A stretch of 55,236 bases of DNA from SURF-32 sp964648365 (GCA_964648365.1 CAZYLK010000015.1:1-55236); one strand, 5' to 3'; shown: positions 44,232-52,789, counted from the first letter of the stretch. Notes: generated by a model from the sequence alone, not told the origin. Numbers and translations: made by a program.

Positions 44232-45536
44232 GTGCCCTGGACCGCAATTCCACGCCATCAGATCGAGACGCGGGCGACGGATTATCTACGGATGCTGGTT
44301 GCGTCGCTGCGTCCCGGCGCGGCGCGGCGGGAGACGGCGGCGTTCGAGCGCGCCTTCGCCGCGTCGGTGCAATGTCGTCACGCCGTGGCCGTGCCCTCGG
44401 CGCGACTCGGTCTGGACCTGGTGTTGCAGCGTCTGAGACTGCCGCCCGGCGGCGAGGTCATCGTTCCCGCCTTCAACTATTTTGTGATGGTCGAGCGGCT
44501 GCTTGCTTACGGGCTGCGGCCGGTATTCGCCGACGTCCGCCGCGACGACCTGAACGTCGACGTTGGCGGGCTGGAAGCGCTGGTGACGCGGCGGACGTGC
44601 GCGATTCTGGCGACGCACATGTTCGGCCATCCCTGCCGGATGGATGCGATCGCAGACATCGCCGCGCGGCATCGACTCGCGTTGCTGGAAGACTGCGCCC
44701 ACGCGACCGGCACGACGTATCGCGGACGGCCGGTGGGGGGGTTCGGCCGGGCGGCGGTGTTCAGCTTCAGCGTGATGAAGCTGATCACGACGTTCGGGGG
44801 GGGGATGGTCACCACGAACGACGACGCCCTGGCGGCGGGCTTGCGCGAGGAGATGCGCCGCCTGCCGGCGCGGGCCGGCGCGACCGAGGGGTTGCGCAGG
44901 TTCCTCAAAGGCGCCGTGATGGACGCCGCGACGCGGACGCTGCCCTTTACGGTCGGCTCGTGGCCGGTGCTGCGGCTGGCGCGGCGGTTGCGGCCGGGCT
45001 TCCAGAGACAACTGATGACGCAGCAGCCACAACGACTCAACGGCCCGCAACCGTGGAGTACGGCTCCGCTCTGCGCATTCCAGGCGGCGCTCGGCCGGGC
45101 GCAGCTTCGACGCGTCGAAGCGCTCGCGGCGGCGCGGCGACAAGTGGCGGCCTGGCTCGACGAGGCGCTGTCAGGATGCCCCGGTGTACAGACGCTTCGG
45201 CCGGCCGGCGGCGGGCAGGGCAACGGTTTGTACTACGGCATCCTCGCTGATCGGGCGGAAGAACTCGCCGAGCACCTGTTCCGCCGCGGCATCGATGCGG
45301 AAACCGCGGAGTATTGCAACTGCGCCGAGCACGAGATCTACGCGGAATTCGCCCGCTCCTGCCCCGGCGCGCGTGACGTGGACCGCCGCATCGTCCGCCT
45401 GCCGAACAATCCGGGCATGAGCCGCAGCCAGGCCCGTCGCATCGCGCGCGAGGTGCATCGGTTCTATGCCGCGGCGGCATCGAGTGCGTCGGAGGTTGCA
45501 CCAACGACCGCGGCGATGGCCGTCGGCAGCGTTTGA
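44232..45536 (+). CDS. DegT/DnrJ/EryC1-family PLP aminotransferase
   Basis: The 434-residue aminotransferase is of the class that aminates keto-sugars on nucleotide carriers. The conserved VIVPAFNYFVMVERLLAYG, PVFADV, LEDCAHATG and FSFSVMKLITTFGGGMVTTND blocks are present, the Lys in SVMK being the expected PLP anchor. The C-terminal half has QPWSTAPLCAFQAALGRAQL and a helical tail. GTG at 44232 is chosen because GAGG precedes it by 8 bases; GTG at 44223 overlaps that site. The gene lies between radical SAM and GNAT genes, a setting typical of amino-sugar or N-acyl sugar synthesis, but a nucleotide-sugar dehydratase is not in the cluster. Confidence 0.88.
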   Translation: MPWTAIPRHQIETRATDYLRMLVASLRPGAARRETAAFERAFAASVQCRHAVAVPSARLGLDLVLQRLRLPPGGEVIVPAFNYFVMVERLLAYGLRPVFADVRRDDLNVDVGGLEALVTRRTCAILATHMFGHPCRMDAIADIAARHRLALLEDCAHATGTTYRGRPVGGFGRAAVFSFSVMKLITTFGGGMVTTNDDALAAGLREEMRRLPARAGATEGLRRFLKGAVMDAATRTLPFTVGSWPVLRLARRLRPGFQRQLMTQQPQRLNGPQPWSTAPLCAFQAALGRAQLRRVEALAAARRQVAAWLDEALSGCPGVQTLRPAGGGQGNGLYYGILADRAEELAEHLFRRGIDAETAEYCNCAEHEIYAEFARSCPGARDVDRRIVRLPNNPGMSRSQARRIAREVHRFYAAAASSASEVAPTTAAMAVGSV

Positions 45537-45556
45537 TCGACTCTGGAGTTGACGAC

Positions 45557-46375
45557 ATGACGCCTGATCATTGTGGGAACGCCGCGTCGAGCTGTCTGGT
45601 GGAATTGACATCGCCGCAGCCCCGCCCGACGGGTCCGGCGGAGCTGGCCCGTCGCGCCGGCGTACGATTGCGCCTCGCGACGCACGCCGATTGCGAAACG
45701 CTGGCGCAGATTCACCTGGCCGCATTGCCGACAGAATTCCTGCCGCGGCTGGGGGGGGCATTCCTGCGGCGCGTGTTCTTTCCGACGTTGATTTACTCGC
45801 CGCACGCTCGCGTATACGTCGCGGAGGATGATGCCGGCGTCGCGGGGCTGCTGGTGACGCGCGTCGGGCTGGGCGGAGCGGTAGGAGAAATGATCGCGGC
45901 AGCGCCGGTGGCATTCGCGTGGACCTTTGCACTGGCGTTGTTGCGGCGACCGTCGCTGGTGATGGACTGCTTCGGTGTTTTCAGCCAGCTTCTTTCGCGG
46001 AAGGGTGACACGAGCGGCGATGCGCTTGGCGAACTGTTCCTGCTGTGCGTCCACGAGCGGGCACGGCGTCGCGGCGTCGCGCGGGCGTTGATCGAGCACA
46101 GCGCGGAGCAGATGCGAGCGGCGGGCGTCGAGACGTACCGCGTGATGCTCCATGCGGACAACGAAGCCGCACACGCAACGTACCGCAAGTGCGGGTTCAT
46201 CGAAACGAGAATCCACCGATTCGGCAGCGTCTTTTTCAGCGAGTACGATCGCGAACTGGCCCCGCGCCGGTCTCGCGCGGCCGCGGGTTCACCGCGGTAC
46301 GGGGTGATCCCACCCCCGTCGAATGCCACGCACACCGATGAGACGCCCTCGAAGGGAGCGGTGGCGTGGGCCTAA
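45557..46375 (+). CDS. GNAT-family N-acetyltransferase
   Basis: The 272-residue protein starts at the ATG at 45557 behind GGAG; a TTG at 45533 is the alternative. The GNAT core lies at about 30-230, with RLRLATHADCETLAQIH, the strand GELFLLCVHERARRRGVARALIEHSAEQM (acetyl-CoA pyrophosphate loop RRRGVA) and the C-terminal NEAAHATYRKCGFI. An unusual helical insertion of about 55 residues (about 95-145, hydrophobic in part) splits strands beta-3 and beta-4. It follows the aminotransferase by 20 bases, which suggests acylation of the amino-sugar or amine made there. Confidence 0.82.
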   Translation: MTPDHCGNAASSCLVELTSPQPRPTGPAELARRAGVRLRLATHADCETLAQIHLAALPTEFLPRLGGAFLRRVFFPTLIYSPHARVYVAEDDAGVAGLLVTRVGLGGAVGEMIAAAPVAFAWTFALALLRRPSLVMDCFGVFSQLLSRKGDTSGDALGELFLLCVHERARRRGVARALIEHSAEQMRAAGVETYRVMLHADNEAAHATYRKCGFIETRIHRFGSVFFSEYDRELAPRRSRAAAGSPRYGVIPPPSNATHTDETPSKGAVAWA

Positions 46376-46379
46376 ATCA

Positions 46380-46466
46380 GCGTGCGCGATCACGCGCCAG
46401 CGCCGAGCCGCGGGGTTCAGCCTGCGCGATCCGTTCGAGAGTGACGCGGCTACCAATCGCGCACGC
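46380..46466. mobile_element. 87-bp miniature repeat element, copy B
   Basis: The ends form a perfect 11-base inverted repeat, GCGTGCGCGAT (46380-46390) and ATCGCGCACGC (46456-46466). The centre has an imperfect hairpin around GGTTCAGCC. It aligns end to end with 24473-24559 at about three quarters identity. It begins 4 bases after the GNAT stop and lies inside a possible N-terminal extension of the next gene, which argues against that extension being coding. Confidence 0.65.
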
Positions 46467-46509
46467 TGGTCTAGCAGAACCGGCGCGTCGGGCGTCCGCT
46501 CCGCGATGG

Positions 46510-48312
46510 ATGGCCGGGGTGTCGGTTGCGTTGATCCTCGCCGTCGCGGCGTGGATGCGACTGGACGGCGTTACCGAGCTGAGCGTCCGTTACGACGACG
46601 AGGCCGCGTACGCGAACGACGCGCGGCTGTGGTATCGCTGTCTGATGCTCCTGGGAGACATCGACGCCCGCGCCGCGCTCGTCGATGCGGACTCGGCGGC
46701 GCTGGACGCGGCCGTGGCGCGGCACGGCGTCGACCTCGAAGCGCGCTACGCGAAGCCGTGCCAGGGCTACACGCTGTGCGTTTCGCTGTTCATGCTGCTG
46801 ACGGGCGATACGCTCAACGCGCCGTTCGTGTTTAACGCACTCGCAGGCGTCCTCACGGTCGGCGTGATCTACCTGCTGGGCGCCGCGGCGCTGGGTCGGC
46901 CGGCAGGATTGGCGGCGGCGGCGCTGCTGGCGGTGTCGCCCTATCACATCGTCTACAGTCGCTCGGCACTGGCGGATGCGTTCACGACGCTTCTTCTCTC
47001 GGCGGCGATATGGATCTGGGTGCTCGCGCGGCGGCGTCGCATCGCCGAAGCCTGGTGCTACCTGCTGTGCGGGCTGTTGCTGGGCTGGGCGGCAAGCTGC
47101 CACTTCCGCAGTCTTGCGCTCGGGGCGTTCATCGTAGCGGTTGACGCATTGGCCGTACGCCCGCCGCTCGGCGCCCGGGCATCATGGGCCGGGTGGGTTC
47201 GAGCGTTCTGGCGGAGATGGCGCTGGGGCTTGATCGGGCTGGTCGCGATGCCGCTGGGCGTCGAGGTGCTCTTTCGCGCGGCTCGCTATACGGCCGTGGC
47301 ATTCGGGTACGTTCTGCCGCTGGCGACGTTTGTCGAAGGCTACCTGTACTGGATGCGACTCTCCATACAGGTCGATCTCGGTCGACCGGGCGTGATCTTT
47401 CACCCCCAGGTCTGGCGCGTGCTGGCGGCCTGCGTGCTGCACTGGCAGGGCGCGTTCTGGGCGCTGGCGTGCCTGGTGGGATGTGCGGCGATCAGCGGCC
47501 GGCCGCTGAGAGACCTGGTCCTTCGAGCGAGGGCTGCGGCCTGGCGTCGATCGGCCTCCGACGCAGCCGGCCGGATCGCGATCCGCCCGGCGTTGCTGGC
47601 CGTGGTTCTGGTCGTTGTCTTTCCCGTGCTGATGATCCTTCAACCGGTCGCCGTCGCCCGCGCGTACAGTCCGCTGGTTCCGATCGCGTGTTTGTGTGCC
47701 GCCGCTGGAGTCGGGTGGTTTGCCTGCGTCACCACGCGCAGCAGCCGTGCGGCGGCCGTAGTTCAAGTCTGCCTGCTGATTCTGCTTAGCGCCGATCTGA
47801 GCGCCAGAGCCGCGGCCACCGCTGAACCGCCGGGTGGAATCCCGGCCGCGTGCGCCTTCCTCGCACGACAGGGGGGGCGGACCGCCGTCCCGACCGGGTT
47901 CAAGTACGCCGCCTACTGGGGCGGCGGTTCCGACCAGCTTGTTCGCGGCGATGCCTTTCACGCCGGGCCGGCGCCCGACGCCACACTTCGAGCGTTGCAG
48001 CAGGCCGGCGTCCGCTGGTTCGTCTGCGATCCGCAGTACTTCCATTACGCGGAAGACGGTCGGCTCTTCCAGTGGTGGGACGAGTTGAACACGCTCTTGC
48101 GCTCGGCCTCGCCCCCGGTCGCGGAGTTTGAGCATATTCTGCGATCGCGCTGGTCGTTTCTGGCCGAAGGCCCCGGTCCGGATCGCCTCCCGGCGATGCA
48201 GCGCGCCCGGGCCGGCCCCATCCGCGTGTACGATCTCTCACGCATCGACCTGGACCGCCTCGCCGCCGCCGCGGATGAAGGCGATCGCGATCGACACGCA
48301 CGGGCGCGGTGA
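46510..48312 (+). CDS. GT39/ArnT-like polytopic glycosyltransferase
   Basis: The 600-residue multi-span membrane protein starts at the ATG at 46510; the frame is open to a GTG at 46366, but that part is the 87-bp repeat element. After a first helix (about 3-16), the extracytoplasmic loop RYDDEAAYANDARLW has the acidic residues of GT39/ArnT enzymes. The block AVSPYHIVYSRSALADAFTTLL matches their second signature. About ten helices and a C-terminal extracytoplasmic domain of about 170 residues follow. It is a second enzyme of this class, the other being at 15413. Donor and acceptor are unknown; transfer to a surface glycan or protein is inferred. Confidence 0.78.
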   Translation: MAGVSVALILAVAAWMRLDGVTELSVRYDDEAAYANDARLWYRCLMLLGDIDARAALVDADSAALDAAVARHGVDLEARYAKPCQGYTLCVSLFMLLTGDTLNAPFVFNALAGVLTVGVIYLLGAAALGRPAGLAAAALLAVSPYHIVYSRSALADAFTTLLLSAAIWIWVLARRRRIAEAWCYLLCGLLLGWAASCHFRSLALGAFIVAVDALAVRPPLGARASWAGWVRAFWRRWRWGLIGLVAMPLGVEVLFRAARYTAVAFGYVLPLATFVEGYLYWMRLSIQVDLGRPGVIFHPQVWRVLAACVLHWQGAFWALACLVGCAAISGRPLRDLVLRARAAAWRRSASDAAGRIAIRPALLAVVLVVVFPVLMILQPVAVARAYSPLVPIACLCAAAGVGWFACVTTRSSRAAAVVQVCLLILLSADLSARAAATAEPPGGIPAACAFLARQGGRTAVPTGFKYAAYWGGGSDQLVRGDAFHAGPAPDATLRALQQAGVRWFVCDPQYFHYAEDGRLFQWWDELNTLLRSASPPVAEFEHILRSRWSFLAEGPGPDRLPAMQRARAGPIRVYDLSRIDLDRLAAAADEGDRDRHARAR

Positions 48313-48383
48313 TCTGGCATGACGCGGTGCGCAATCAGGGTGTCTGCCGCACGGCGTTCCGCGCTCGCGGGCAGCGGCGCGAG

Positions 48384-49259
48384 TCACACCTGCTCGGACG
48401 CTGGGAAGTGTACGTAATACAAAAGAAAAAACTGGCTCAGATTGAACAGCAGATGACCCACGATCGCCGGCACCAGTGAGCGCCGCCAGATCGTGAGCAG
48501 ACTGAACGCGATGGCCAGCACGCCGACCGCCAGCATTGCGACCGGCGTCTGCTCCAGCATGTGCGGAAGCACGAACAGCAGACCGTTGACAACGACGGCG
48601 GCGGTCCAGTTGCCGAACAGTCTTCGCACCCGCGTCATCACGAATCCCCGGAAGACGAGTTCCTCCCACCATGCGACCAGGCTCATCAGGACGATGATCG
48701 CCGCCGGACTCATGCGCGGGAGCATCTGCGAGAGTCGGCCGGTGTTCTCCTGCATCTGCCTGACGAACTCGGGCCACAATAACTGCAAGAGCAGCGCCCC
48801 GCCTAGCATGAGGACGGCCAGCACCACGATCGACGCGACGCCGATCAGGAGGTCCAGTCCAAACCAGCGCCACGTCACACCGACCGATGCGGGCGACAAC
48901 TGCCTCCAGCGCGTGATCAGCAGGACAGCCACGGTGAGGAGGATTGTCCGCGTCGCCATCCCCGGCAGAAGCACGGCGCGAATCAACTCCGGGCTGGGTT
49001 CGCCCCCGGGCGGCGGCAAGGGAATGCCCGACAGAACCGGTATGACAAGGGAGACCACAACTTCGGCTCCGATCGCAACCGCGACGGCCGCGAGCAGGAG
49101 CAGCAGGTCGATACCCGCGTCACCTCGTGAAATGGAGGCCAGCAGCATCGGATCGTCCGGCGCGGGGCGAACCGCTTCCCAGGAGACGGGCCGCGCGAGC
49201 CCCACGGCTGGATCTAGTTCATCCGGCGTCGGCGTCGTTGACTCACTCGCATCGCTCAT
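48384..49259 (-). CDS. CPBP-family intramembrane metalloprotease
   Basis: The 291-residue membrane protein has the CAAX protease/bacteriocin-processing (ABI) signature: WWEELVFRGF (EExxxR), then FVLPHMLE and HLLFNLSQFF carrying the metal-binding His residues in later helices. About seven hydrophobic segments are predicted after an N-terminal acidic, Thr/Pro-rich stretch. The start at 49259 follows GGGAG; the longer frame to 49379 lacks support. It is divergent from the secreted protein at 49614. Substrates of this family in bacteria are mostly unknown. Confidence 0.88.
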   Translation of the reverse strand: MSDASESTTPTPDELDPAVGLARPVSWEAVRPAPDDPMLLASISRGDAGIDLLLLLAAVAVAIGAEVVVSLVIPVLSGIPLPPPGGEPSPELIRAVLLPGMATRTILLTVAVLLITRWRQLSPASVGVTWRWFGLDLLIGVASIVVLAVLMLGGALLLQLLWPEFVRQMQENTGRLSQMLPRMSPAAIIVLMSLVAWWEELVFRGFVMTRVRRLFGNWTAAVVVNGLLFVLPHMLEQTPVAMLAVGVLAIAFSLLTIWRRSLVPAIVGHLLFNLSQFFLLYYVHFPASEQV

Positions 49260-49613
49260 GTCCGCTCCCGGAGGTTGCCGCCGTCTGTCCCGTAGCTCCG
49301 CGCTACGAACCGTGTAGCCGACCTCCACCAGAGAATCGCGGAATCCCCGTCCGAGGACAAGTTTCGACAGGCCGACCATCGGCCGATCGGCTCAGCCTTC
49401 GTTGGGGAGCGGCAGGATCGCGCCCCGTCTCCTGCGATTGCACCCGCGTTGTGCGGTTCGTGGCGCGTTTGCAGGTTGACGGCCGCGTGATTGGCTACCA
49501 ATAATATGGATGGGGACGCGACCCCCACCCTGCATTCATCCGATACAGATACGACAGGGAGCCGCGAGATCGAGTGAACTGAGTCGGGCGGAAGAGGAAC
49601 CGGGAGAATCGCG
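49260..49613. other. Divergent promoter region
   Basis: The 354 bases between the CPBP protease and the secreted protein gene hold no gene. The only clear signal is the plus-strand promoter and palindrome at 49476-49505, listed separately. GGGAG at the left edge is the ribosome site of the CPBP gene. Confidence 0.55.
49476..49505 (+). promoter_or_regulatory. Strong candidate promoter with an operator-like palindrome
   Basis: TTGACG (49476-49481) and AATAAT (49500-49505) each match 5 of 6 consensus bases at 18-base spacing, about 110 bases before the ATG at 49614. A perfect inverted repeat, ATTGG and CCAAT separated by CTA (49490-49502), covers the spacer and the first bases of the -10. A repressor bound there would block the polymerase. 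Confidence 0.6.
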
Positions 49614-50603
49614 ATGTGCCACAGGATGGTCGCTGGAATCGTCACGCTGTCGCTGCTGACGCCGGTCGTCGCGGACGACGCGGACGCGCTGCTTTCACAG
49701 GCGCGGCAGGATGTCACGTCCGGCGCCGAGTCACTTGAGACGCTCGTTGCGCGCGAGCGGGTGGCCGAAGCGGAACTGAAGGTCGGCGCCGCCCGCCTGG
49801 GGGTGCTGAAGGCTCAGTCGTGTCTGGCGGCGAACCGCCCGGCCGATGCCGTTGCCGTGGCCCGCGCCGCCCGCGGCGTGATTGCCGCGGTTCAGGATGC
49901 GGCGGTGCGCTCCGCCTTAAGCGCGGAACTGGACGCCGTCACACAGACGGCGGAAGCACGCCTGAGCCAGGGGTCGGCGACGCCCGGTCCCGTGCTCGCG
50001 GCCGACTTCGCGGATGATCAAGCCGCCGCGGAGTCCACCGAAATCATTATCGTCGATGAGGACGGTGAGAGCGGGTTTGATCGCGCCTATTACAAGGTTC
50101 GCGAAACGCTGCGGCTCACCGACCCGGCCGAGCGCGACATGGAAGTGCAGGCCTATCAGGACCAGGCGCTGAGTCGCCTGGGCGAAGATCCGGACATCTA
50201 CCACAAGGTCATGATCTACCCGGATGACTTCGACGTCATTTCCGCCCGTCGCGCGGCGTTCAGTGACGGCGTCATCTATCGCGGTCCCGGCTTCGCGAAC
50301 TCGGCTGGCGAAACCGTCAGCACCGTCATCTATGACGTAGGCGACCTGATCGCGCCGCTGCCGAGTTTCAACAACGCGCCCGTGTTCGACCTGAACGAGA
50401 TCATTCAGACCGGGCTGGATCGGGCCGCGCTGCGGCAGTCGAGCGAGATCTTCAACGGCTATGCCGAGGATCTTGCGGCGGGGCTGCCACTCTTGCAGTA
50501 CTTCGGCGGCGTCGACGAGTCTCACGCGGCGCCCGGCGGCTCGACGCGCGAGTTCGAAGATCTGATGCGCATGGTCGACCGAGTGTTGCAGTCCGGCCGC
50601 TGA
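49614..50603 (+). CDS. Hypothetical secreted protein
   Basis: The 329-residue protein has a short signal peptide (about 1-20, ending TPVVADD). A helical coiled-coil-like region (about 22-115) is rich in Ala/Glu/Arg. The beta-rich or mixed second half contains YYKVRETLRLTDPAERDMEVQAYQDQAL, described here only by its acidic and aromatic character. No family is recognised and no catalytic motif is visible. GGGAG precedes the ATG at a spacing of about 7-8 bases. It has its own promoter and terminator and is followed by the metalloprotease gene. It lacks the shared C-terminal module of the neighbouring secreted proteins. Confidence 0.7.
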   Translation: MCHRMVAGIVTLSLLTPVVADDADALLSQARQDVTSGAESLETLVARERVAEAELKVGAARLGVLKAQSCLAANRPADAVAVARAARGVIAAVQDAAVRSALSAELDAVTQTAEARLSQGSATPGPVLAADFADDQAAAESTEIIIVDEDGESGFDRAYYKVRETLRLTDPAERDMEVQAYQDQALSRLGEDPDIYHKVMIYPDDFDVISARRAAFSDGVIYRGPGFANSAGETVSTVIYDVGDLIAPLPSFNNAPVFDLNEIIQTGLDRAALRQSSEIFNGYAEDLAAGLPLLQYFGGVDESHAAPGGSTREFEDLMRMVDRVLQSGR

Positions 50604-50642
50604 TCTATCCGGCGAATCCCGTCCGTATTCCCAAGCCTTCGA

Positions 50643-50675
50643 CCCGATCCGGCCCGCAAGCCGGATCGGGTTTTT
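50643..50675 (+). terminator. Intrinsic terminator after the 329-residue secreted protein
   Basis: A 10-bp perfect stem, arms CCCGATCCGG (50643-50652) and CCGGATCGGG (50661-50670), is followed directly by TTTTT. It lies 40 bases after the stop codon. A second small hairpin (GCGTTT and AAACGC) follows at once. Confidence 0.88.
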
Positions 50676-50717
50676 GCGTTTGCAAAACGCAAGGCCGGTA
50701 ACTGTAAAATACTGTAG

Positions 50718-50746
50718 TTGAATTCAGCGGGTCGGGTGTCCATAAT
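50718..50746 (+). promoter_or_regulatory. Candidate promoter of the metalloprotease gene
   Basis: TTGAAT (50718-50723) and CATAAT (50741-50746) are spaced by 17 bases in a locally AT-rich island after the terminator. The predicted leader is about 240 bases, unusually long, and could carry regulation. Confidence 0.55.
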
Positions 50747-50990
50747 GGCAGGGGGGTTGCGAGTACGTCGCGCCGGGTTCGCGCGCGAGACGAAATCGCT
50801 GGAACCCGGGGATGTGACAACGACCGTGGTCGTCGGCGTGCGGCGGTGGGGGACCGGTGGCGGAATCGGCCATCGAGCGGTCATGTACGTACAGCCGAGT
50901 TCTTTGTCGCGGCCGCCTGGGCGATGGAACGTCCCTGCGCCGCGCGGTGGTCTGGGCGCGCAGGTCGAGGCGCCCGAGGAGTGATTCCTG

Positions 50991-52415
50991 ATGAGAATGT
51001 CAGCAGTGTTGGTGGCCGTGGTGCTTGCGCCGGTGGCGCTGGCGGGAACGGCGGAGTCGGATTCGGCGATCCCGCCGGAGCAGATCGGCGAGGCGTTTTC
51101 CGTCTCCAGTTGGACGATTCAGACCTTGAGCGTTCCGGACGCGGACCCCGCCCCGGTCGATCTGGACATCGAACTGGGCGGCATCACGCGTCGTGTCCAT
51201 CTGGCGCCGTATTCCATCCGTACGCCCGACTTCACCGTCCACGTCGAGGTGGAACCCGGTGTGTTCGTCACGGAACCGGCGCCGACGCCGCGGACCTACC
51301 GCGGCTACGTGGACGGCATGGAGCGCGCCGTCGTGGCCGCGTCGATCATTCACGGGCAGCTCTTCGCGGTCATCGATGCCGGGCTGGGCGACGTGTGGGC
51401 GGTTCAGCCGGTGTCCGAGGAGTTTGAGCAGGCGCCTGTCGAGGCGCACATCGTCTTTCACGCCGGCAGCATGACGTCCATCGACGGCGTCTGTGGCAAC
51501 GAAGACCTGGCCGAGTTCGTCCAGGGGTTCCCGGTCGAGAACCCGGGCGCTTTCGGTGACGAGTACGGTACGGAGATCGCGGCCGACGCGGACAATCGCT
51601 ACTACATTCTGAACGGCCAGTCGGTTCCCAACACCGTCGCGGACGTGGAGAACATCATCAACCGCGTCTCGGTGATTTACGAAGGCACCGCCGAAATCTG
51701 CTACAAGATCACTGAGATCATCGTTCGCTCTTCGGGCGATCCGTCGCGTTACACGTCCAATGCGCCCGACACGCTGATCGGCCAGTTCCAGGCCGAATGG
51801 AACGCCAACCACGGCAACATCGTCCGCGACACGGCGCACATGTTCACCGGCCGCGACCTGAGCGGTTCGGTCATCGGCATCGCTCGCGGCTTCAACCTGA
51901 TCTGCAACATCGGCAGTTCCTACGCGCTGTCGCAGGCGCGGTTCACGGGCAACATCCTCGCCCGGACCGGTCTGGTGGCGCACGAACTGGGTCACCTGTG
52001 GGGCGCCGTCCACTGCGACAACTTCGGCAACTGCCGCATCATGTGCTCCGGCCTGGGCGGCTGCACCGGCATCCTCGATTCGTTCGGACCGAACTCGACG
52101 ACGTCGATTACCAATCACCGCAACAGCCGGCAGTGTCTGGGCCGATGCAACGGCGAAAGCCCGGTGCCGTGCAACTACATCCGCAAGCTTACCGCCAAGT
52201 GCAAGGGCGATACGATCAAGGGCAAGGTGGTGCTCTGGACGAACGAGTACAGCGGTGCGCTGGTCTTTGTCGACGTTGACGGCAACATCGAGCGCGTCAC
52301 CATCGGCGGCAAGAAGGGCAAGTACATCACGTTCCCGTTCGATCCGGGCAACTACTCGGTCGAAATCGTCGATCCGCCGGACTGCGGATTCAGCAAGAAC
52401 GCAAGCTGCAACTGA
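50991..52415 (+). CDS. Secreted M12-like zinc metalloprotease with shared C-terminal module
   Basis: The 474-residue protein starts behind GAGGAG. It has a signal peptide (1-19) and a beta-rich propeptide (about 20-190). The metzincin catalytic domain has the zinc motif HELGHLWGAVH (His331, Glu332, His335, His341) followed by CRIMCSG, the Met-turn. This organisation is that of reprolysin/adamalysin-type enzymes. The last 82 residues (393-474) begin PCNYIRKLTAKCK and end with a penultimate Cys, matching the C-terminal module of the S8 proteases at 37497 and 39570 and of the protein at 52790. The ACC-type Cys repeats of the S8 enzymes are absent, so the module is independent of them. Confidence 0.9.
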   Translation: MRMSAVLVAVVLAPVALAGTAESDSAIPPEQIGEAFSVSSWTIQTLSVPDADPAPVDLDIELGGITRRVHLAPYSIRTPDFTVHVEVEPGVFVTEPAPTPRTYRGYVDGMERAVVAASIIHGQLFAVIDAGLGDVWAVQPVSEEFEQAPVEAHIVFHAGSMTSIDGVCGNEDLAEFVQGFPVENPGAFGDEYGTEIAADADNRYYILNGQSVPNTVADVENIINRVSVIYEGTAEICYKITEIIVRSSGDPSRYTSNAPDTLIGQFQAEWNANHGNIVRDTAHMFTGRDLSGSVIGIARGFNLICNIGSSYALSQARFTGNILARTGLVAHELGHLWGAVHCDNFGNCRIMCSGLGGCTGILDSFGPNSTTSITNHRNSRQCLGRCNGESPVPCNYIRKLTAKCKGDTIKGKVVLWTNEYSGALVFVDVDGNIERVTIGGKKGKYITFPFDPGNYSVEIVDPPDCGFSKNASCN

Positions 52416-52789
52416 CGAGCCGCGAAGGCACGAAGCCACGAAGCGACGAAGGGGGAGGGCGGCGCCCTTCCCTTTCGTCGCTGCTTTCTTGCGCCGCGGG
52501 CGGGACTTGACTTTCGAAGCGCGGACGCCCGCGGCATCGCCAGATCGGCGTATGGCGCATCGGGACTCGAAGCGGCTTCCGGGCGGCGGCGCCGGTCGCG
52601 GTTGACGGCGCACCATGCACTCCGGCAAGGCTGTCGAAAGTCGTCGGCGCGGCAGGCCGAGCGTGCGGTTTCGGTCCGTGCGTGGAATATGCTGCGTGTA
52701 ACGGGACATAGGACAGGTAGGCGGATATGCGCGCGCGGACGGCCGCGCGGCGGGTGCAACGGCGCCGGGGTTTGAGCAGGGAGAATGCC
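52416..52789. other. Intergenic: CACGAAG repeat, terminator, then leader of next gene
   Basis: A short tandem repeat of CACGAAG/CGACGAAG type (52421-52450) starts about 6 bases after the stop codon, and its last unit forms the 5' arm of the terminator at 52442-52490. The rest (about 300 bases) has no gene. GGGAG before 52790 is the ribosome site of the next gene. Confidence 0.65.
52442..52490 (+). terminator. Very stable intrinsic terminator after the metalloprotease gene
   Basis: The left arm 52442-52460 pairs with 52464-52482 over 19 base pairs with only two G-T pairs and a GGC loop. It is followed by GCTTTCTT. The 5' arm is built from the CGACGAAGG repeat and a G-rich tract. It lies about 27 bases after the stop codon. 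Confidence 0.8.

Larger units (their letters stand above)
50604..50990. other. Terminator plus long leader of the metalloprotease gene
   Basis: These 387 bases contain the terminator of the preceding gene, an AT-rich stretch with a promoter (50718-50746) and a leader of about 240 bases. A frame from the ATG at 50745 would code 79 residues and end 6 bases before the metalloprotease start, overlapping its GAGGAG ribosome site. It has no family similarity and is not called. Confidence 0.55.

Noticed and set aside
50745..50984. A 79-codon frame upstream of the metalloprotease
   Set aside because: It has no ribosome site, starts inside the predicted -10 box and shows no family similarity.
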